A stretch of 64,000 bases of DNA, taken from the NCBI GenBank assembly GCA_964596185.1, contig CAZQUE010000008.1, forward strand, positions 41,259-105,258, given 5' to 3'. Source of the stretch: DYKG01 sp964596185 (GTDB taxonomy: Bacteria; Muiribacteriota; Ozemobacteria; Ozemobacterales; Ozemobacteraceae). The position numbers and the translations under genes are program-made. Below are positions 60,888 through 64,000 of this stretch, one piece after another. How positions within the stretch are numbered: the first letter of the stretch is position 1; each line of letters begins with the position of its first letter. The notes beneath the pieces are model-generated. The model saw only the letters and a program-made list of their open reading frames with translations, made no database searches and was not told where the DNA came from.

Positions 60888-63224
60888 ATGGCAAGTGAAA
60901 TAGAAAAAAAACTGAAATTTGAAGAAAAACTTAGAGACCTGACCTTTCAGCTGTTGTCATGTACGGATATTCCTGCTTTTCTTCTCGGAATAAGCGAAGA
61001 GCTGCTCGACATATTCAATGTTCAGGCTTTCTCAATCTTCATTTTCGACAGGGAAACCCAGGAACTTCGGGCCAGATATGGTTCTGATTCAGCGGTTGAG
61101 GAGATTCACATTCCGGTGACTGAGTCGAGTCTGGCCGGCTATGTTGCTCTCACCCGCGAAGTTGTGCAGGTTAACAACTCTTATGATGATGACGAGCTTA
61201 GGGCTATAGCCGTCGGCTTGAAGTTTGACAAAAGCTGGGATCAGGCCAACAATTTCCATACTCGTTCTGTATTGGCCGCCCCACTGGATTTCAAGGGCAA
61301 TCTTCTGGGCGTGATCGAGCTGATCAACAAGCTTGACGGCAACGTTTTCACTTCATTCGATCGCTCGGCGATACAGAAATTTGCCAAAACCCTTGCGCTG
61401 GCAATGTATAACGCCGGTAGAGTTGCGCAGTCCCGTAATGTGGCCGGAAAATATGACTTTCTCGTTCTCAATAACAATCTCACGCAAAATGAGTTGATTC
61501 AGGCGATGCAGCAGGCAAGAATTTCGCGTGAGCCTCTAGAAACCATATTAATCAGACGTTACAATGTTGATAAAACTTCCATTCATAATGCCTTGAGCTT
61601 CTTTTTCAAGAAACGTTTCGTTGCCTACCAGCCTGAGATAAAAGTTGCCGGCCAACTGCTGGCAGAGGTTAAACCGGAGTTTTTGCGAAAAAACCTTTGG
61701 GTCCCGGTTTTGCTGGGTGCTGGTGAGATCGCTGTTCTGGTGACCGATCCCAATGCGATTGACTGCATGGATTCGGTAGCTAATCTGCTGCGTTCCGCGC
61801 GCTACGAAGTTCTGTTGAGTTCCCGTGAAGATATTTTACGCTTCATCGATGACTGGGAAATGGGCCCGACTATGAAGAAACCAGCCTCTGCAACGGTTTC
61901 TGCCCCTTTGCATGCCGCCATGGGAAGGGGGGGCGACAAGCGTGCAGCTGTTCCCGAGCAGCTAAGGCCGGTTGAGCAAAGCACCGAAGCCTTTATCGAG
62001 GGAGACTCGGCCGGAAACGACGGTATCATAGTTAAACTGGCCAGGCAAATTATTGAAGAGGCTTATTTGCAGGGCGTTTCCGACATTCACATCGAGCCTT
62101 ACCGTGACAAGGAGACTCTGGTCAGATTTCGAAAAGACGGCTCCTGTTATACGGCAAAAAACCTGCCATTCAGTCAGGGTGCACCACTGGTTTCACGTTT
62201 CAAGATTATGGCCAACATCGACATTTCGCAGCGAAGAGTCCCACAGGACGGCAAAATTCGCACTAATGTTCAGGGGCGGATCGTTGAGCTGCGCGTGGCT
62301 ACCATGCCGACGGTTAACGACCAGGAAGACGTGGTTTTGCGCATTCTGGCAAGCGCCGAGCCATGGCCTCTCGAAAAGCTGAGCATGCTGAAGCACACAC
62401 TTGAGCCGTTCAAACATGCACTTGAAAAACCCTATGGCATGATTCTGGTCGTTGGGCCAACTGGTTCAGGCAAAACCACGACACTGCATGCCGGTCTGGG
62501 GCATCTGAATCATCCGCAGAAAAAAATCTGGACAGCCGAAGATCCGGTGGAAATAACCCAATATGGCTTGCGTCAAGTTCAGATCAACAACAAGGCGGGC
62601 CTAACCTTTGCTGCTGCAATGCGCTCTTTTCTTCGCGCCAATCCTGATATCATCATGGTCGGTGAAATGCGTGACTTCGAAACGGCCAGCATTGCCATCG
62701 AAGCTTCTCTAACCGGGCATTTGGTATTGTCGACGCTACATACCAACAGTGCGCCGGAAACAGTCAACCGATTACTGGATATGGGCCTCGAGCCCATTTA
62801 TTTCGCCGAAGCTTTGATCGGCATCATGGCGCAAAGGCTGGTCAAAACATTTTGTCCTTCATGTATGAGCCCTTACAGCCCGACTCCTGAAGAAAAGAAG
62901 CAAATTGTCGAAGAGTTCGGACCAGAGCTATGGAACGAGCGCATCAGAGTGCCTTTGACCGATTGGGACAAACACTTCCGACTGAACAAGGCCAATGGCT
63001 GTGAGAAATGCAATTTTACCGGTTTCAGTGGTCGCCTGGCCATCTATGAATACATGGCCAATACCGATGAATTGAAGCGACTGATTCATGGCAAGGCCAG
63101 AGTTGGGGAAATCAGGCAAAAAGCCATGGAGCAGGGGATGTGGACCCTGAAAATGGACGGCATAACCAAAGTTCTTCAGGGGAAAACCTCATTGCAGCAG
63201 ATTATTGCTGCAGCAATGAAGTAA
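60888..63224 (+). CDS. GAF-domain PilB/GspE-type secretion or pilus ATPase
   Basis: The 778-residue protein fuses an N-terminal GAF domain (about 15-180; VTESSLAGYVALTREVVQVNN, NFHTRSVLAAPL) and a MshEN-like region (185-325, which binds c-di-GMP in some homologues) to a GspE/PilB ATPase (about 380-778). Walker A is at 523-530 (GPTGSGKT); Asp-box, Walker B and His-box segments follow. The zinc site has C656, C659, C705 and C708. It should drive pilus extension or secretion at the inner membrane, perhaps for the prepilins at 18449-19429. The GAF fusion is unusual. SD is GGAG. Confidence 0.94.
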   Translation: MASEIEKKLKFEEKLRDLTFQLLSCTDIPAFLLGISEELLDIFNVQAFSIFIFDRETQELRARYGSDSAVEEIHIPVTESSLAGYVALTREVVQVNNSYDDDELRAIAVGLKFDKSWDQANNFHTRSVLAAPLDFKGNLLGVIELINKLDGNVFTSFDRSAIQKFAKTLALAMYNAGRVAQSRNVAGKYDFLVLNNNLTQNELIQAMQQARISREPLETILIRRYNVDKTSIHNALSFFFKKRFVAYQPEIKVAGQLLAEVKPEFLRKNLWVPVLLGAGEIAVLVTDPNAIDCMDSVANLLRSARYEVLLSSREDILRFIDDWEMGPTMKKPASATVSAPLHAAMGRGGDKRAAVPEQLRPVEQSTEAFIEGDSAGNDGIIVKLARQIIEEAYLQGVSDIHIEPYRDKETLVRFRKDGSCYTAKNLPFSQGAPLVSRFKIMANIDISQRRVPQDGKIRTNVQGRIVELRVATMPTVNDQEDVVLRILASAEPWPLEKLSMLKHTLEPFKHALEKPYGMILVVGPTGSGKTTTLHAGLGHLNHPQKKIWTAEDPVEITQYGLRQVQINNKAGLTFAAAMRSFLRANPDIIMVGEMRDFETASIAIEASLTGHLVLSTLHTNSAPETVNRLLDMGLEPIYFAEALIGIMAQRLVKTFCPSCMSPYSPTPEEKKQIVEEFGPELWNERIRVPLTDWDKHFRLNKANGCEKCNFTGFSGRLAIYEYMANTDELKRLIHGKARVGEIRQKAMEQGMWTLKMDGITKVLQGKTSLQQIIAAAMK

Positions 63225-63233
63225 ACTGAAAAA

Positions 63234-63452
63234 TTATTTTTTATGCCGGGATAAGTATTCGCAGAAGCCTTGATACGAATAATCAGTCTGCAAAGATGTG
63301 TCAGAGTGAATATCTTTGAAAAAGCATGAGGGAATCTCCTTATGCTTAAGGCATTTTTGTATGCAGAGATCGCAGTTTTCATGTTGGCAGTCTGGATTAT
63401 TCGGGTTGAAAGGACATTCTAGGTCGGTGCAGCTGCAGAAATGCTTTTTCAT
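63234..63452 (-). CDS. Cys-rich small protein, DUF6485-like
   Basis: A 72-residue protein; the start at 63452 is set by CGGAG 6 nt upstream, although longer frames exist. It has nine Cys in the first half (HFCSCTDLECPFNP... CDLCIQKCLKHKEIPSCFF), a pattern resembling the metal-binding DUF6485 family, by eye. The C-terminus is helical. Metal binding is likely; function is unknown. It converges with the GAF-PilB gene, 9 nt apart. Confidence 0.65.
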   Translation of the reverse strand: MKKHFCSCTDLECPFNPNNPDCQHENCDLCIQKCLKHKEIPSCFFKDIHSDTSLQTDYSYQGFCEYLSRHKK

Positions 63453-63611
63453 TAGTTTCTCCGGGGTTGCTTTTGGGTTGGCCATTTTTTTTGCCAACAA
63501 GAAAATACAAATGTTAAAAAAAATATGCAAAAAAACATAAAAAAAATTGTAAACAAAACTATTAATTCCGCCGATGGATTTTGTGTAAAAACAAACACGG
63601 AGGAAAACAAC

Positions 63612-63752
63612 ATGGTTCACCCAGGGATGGTCGGAATTACGGAACTGATGATGGACGACAGCTTTCTAAGCTGGATGGAAGTTCAAGAAGAAGAATTGCT
63701 TGAAACGCTTTCTACTTTTGAAATTTTCAAGCTTTATCAAAAGGCTCAGTAA
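63612..63752 (+). CDS. 46-residue acidic small protein
   Basis: The frame starts at ATG 63612 after CGGAGGAAAAC, a strong ribosome site, and ends at 63752 with a hairpin terminator 22 nt later. It is Met-, Leu- and Glu-rich and probably one or two amphipathic helices. No homologue is known to me. The ribosome site and terminator support it as a real transcript. It lies between divergent and convergent neighbours and has an AT-rich upstream region. Confidence 0.7.
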   Translation: MVHPGMVGITELMMDDSFLSWMEVQEEELLETLSTFEIFKLYQKAQ

Positions 63753-63773
63753 GGTAAAATAGAATTTGTAAAG

Positions 63774-63797
63774 ATCGGGGTTCTCCGATTTTTTTTC
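63774..63797 (+). terminator. Intrinsic terminator of the 46-residue protein gene
   Basis: ATCGG/CCGAT (5 bp plus weak inner pairs) with a run of eight T follow the stop at 63752. Confidence 0.7.
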
Positions 63798-63799
63798 TT

Positions 63800-64000
63800 T
63801 TAGCGGGTTTTATTTTTTAAAAATGCTGCAAAAGCCACCGGGATTTTTTCAGAATCAATGACCTGACCGGGCTGGCGCAAAAAATCAAGGTATTCTTTCA
63901 GTCTTTCAACTGTTTGTTTTGAAATTCCATGTTCGAGTTTGCAGGCTTCTTCCTGAGCAAACTTCGAATCCATTGCCAGCACATTTTCCGTAATTCCGAC
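63800..64000 (-). CDS. DtxR/MntR-family metal-dependent repressor, C-terminal fragment
   Basis: An open minus-strand frame continues past the right window edge, giving at least 66 residues. The segment FAQEEACKLEHGISKQTVERL matches the dimerisation and metal-site region of DtxR-type repressors, where Cys, Glu and His in 'ACxxEH' are metal ligands in DtxR. The N-terminal winged helix lies outside the window. It ends 3 nt after the preceding terminator. It probably controls iron or manganese uptake genes outside the window. Confidence 0.85.
   Translation of the reverse strand, partial: VGITENVLAMDSKFAQEEACKLEHGISKQTVERLKEYLDFLRQPGQVIDSEKIPVAFAAFLKNKTR

Overview
The window looks like chromosomal DNA of a Gram-negative, anaerobic or microaerophilic bacterium of moderate GC. 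An outer-membrane porin, type IV pilin-like genes and a PilB/GspE-type ATPase indicate a diderm envelope. A superoxide reductase (desulfoferrodoxin), a giant 2-hydroxyacyl-CoA dehydratase activase-type protein and a DtxR-type regulator fragment fit a low-oxygen life. Many exported proteins, TPR proteins and zinc-ribbon tails resemble no familiar operon. I suspect a little-studied deep lineage (the Riflebacteria/Ozemobacteria are one guess), but nothing here proves a taxon. I see no rRNA, tRNA, CRISPR, transposase or phage genes.

Layout. 1-1207: a partial exported acidic protein (minus strand) diverges from a two-zinc-ribbon YvyF-like protein. 1472-10001: a coiled-coil/zinc-ribbon/TPR protein followed by valS, tyrS and thrS and two small proteins. 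10021-14325: a TPR membrane protein and a membrane adenylate cyclase with GAF domain and zinc ribbon. 14402-20040: exported proteins and a pseudopilin-like set headed by a TAXI-type solute-binding protein. 20034-23202: fxsA, a second YvyF-like protein and three hypotheticals. 23480-35702: one long operon of a Gly-repeat membrane protein, MoxR ATPase, membrane protein, ABC ATPase and permease, DUF58 protein and two BatA/von Willebrand A proteins. 35705-39994: two exported proteins and a SET-domain protein on the minus strand. 40287-44564: exported hypotheticals around superoxide reductase. 44642-48126: a porin, phosphate-binding-like protein and chemoreceptor cluster. 48841-49015: a gene-free, strongly structured stretch. 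49031-52201: an autoregulated-looking GntR(YtrA)/ABC operon with an operator over its promoter. 52539-59017: the giant activase, then a PQQ-type propeller protein and a cytidylate-kinase-like protein. 59273-64000: gnd, a GAF-PilB fusion, a Cys-rich small protein, a 46-residue protein and the C-terminal end of a DtxR repressor.

How the genes relate. The MoxR/DUF58/vWA set is expected to act as an AAA+ chaperone and vWA partners at the inner membrane, here tied to an ABC-2 exporter. The pseudopilin genes and the GAF-PilB ATPase probably serve the same pilus or type II secretion-like machine, although 40 kb apart. The porin, binding protein and chemoreceptor could form one uptake-and-sensing unit. 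Several starts were moved downstream of the longest ORF where a Shine-Dalgarno sequence decided the choice. Promoters and terminators were read by eye from -35/-10 hexamers and hairpins with T-runs and are predictions only.
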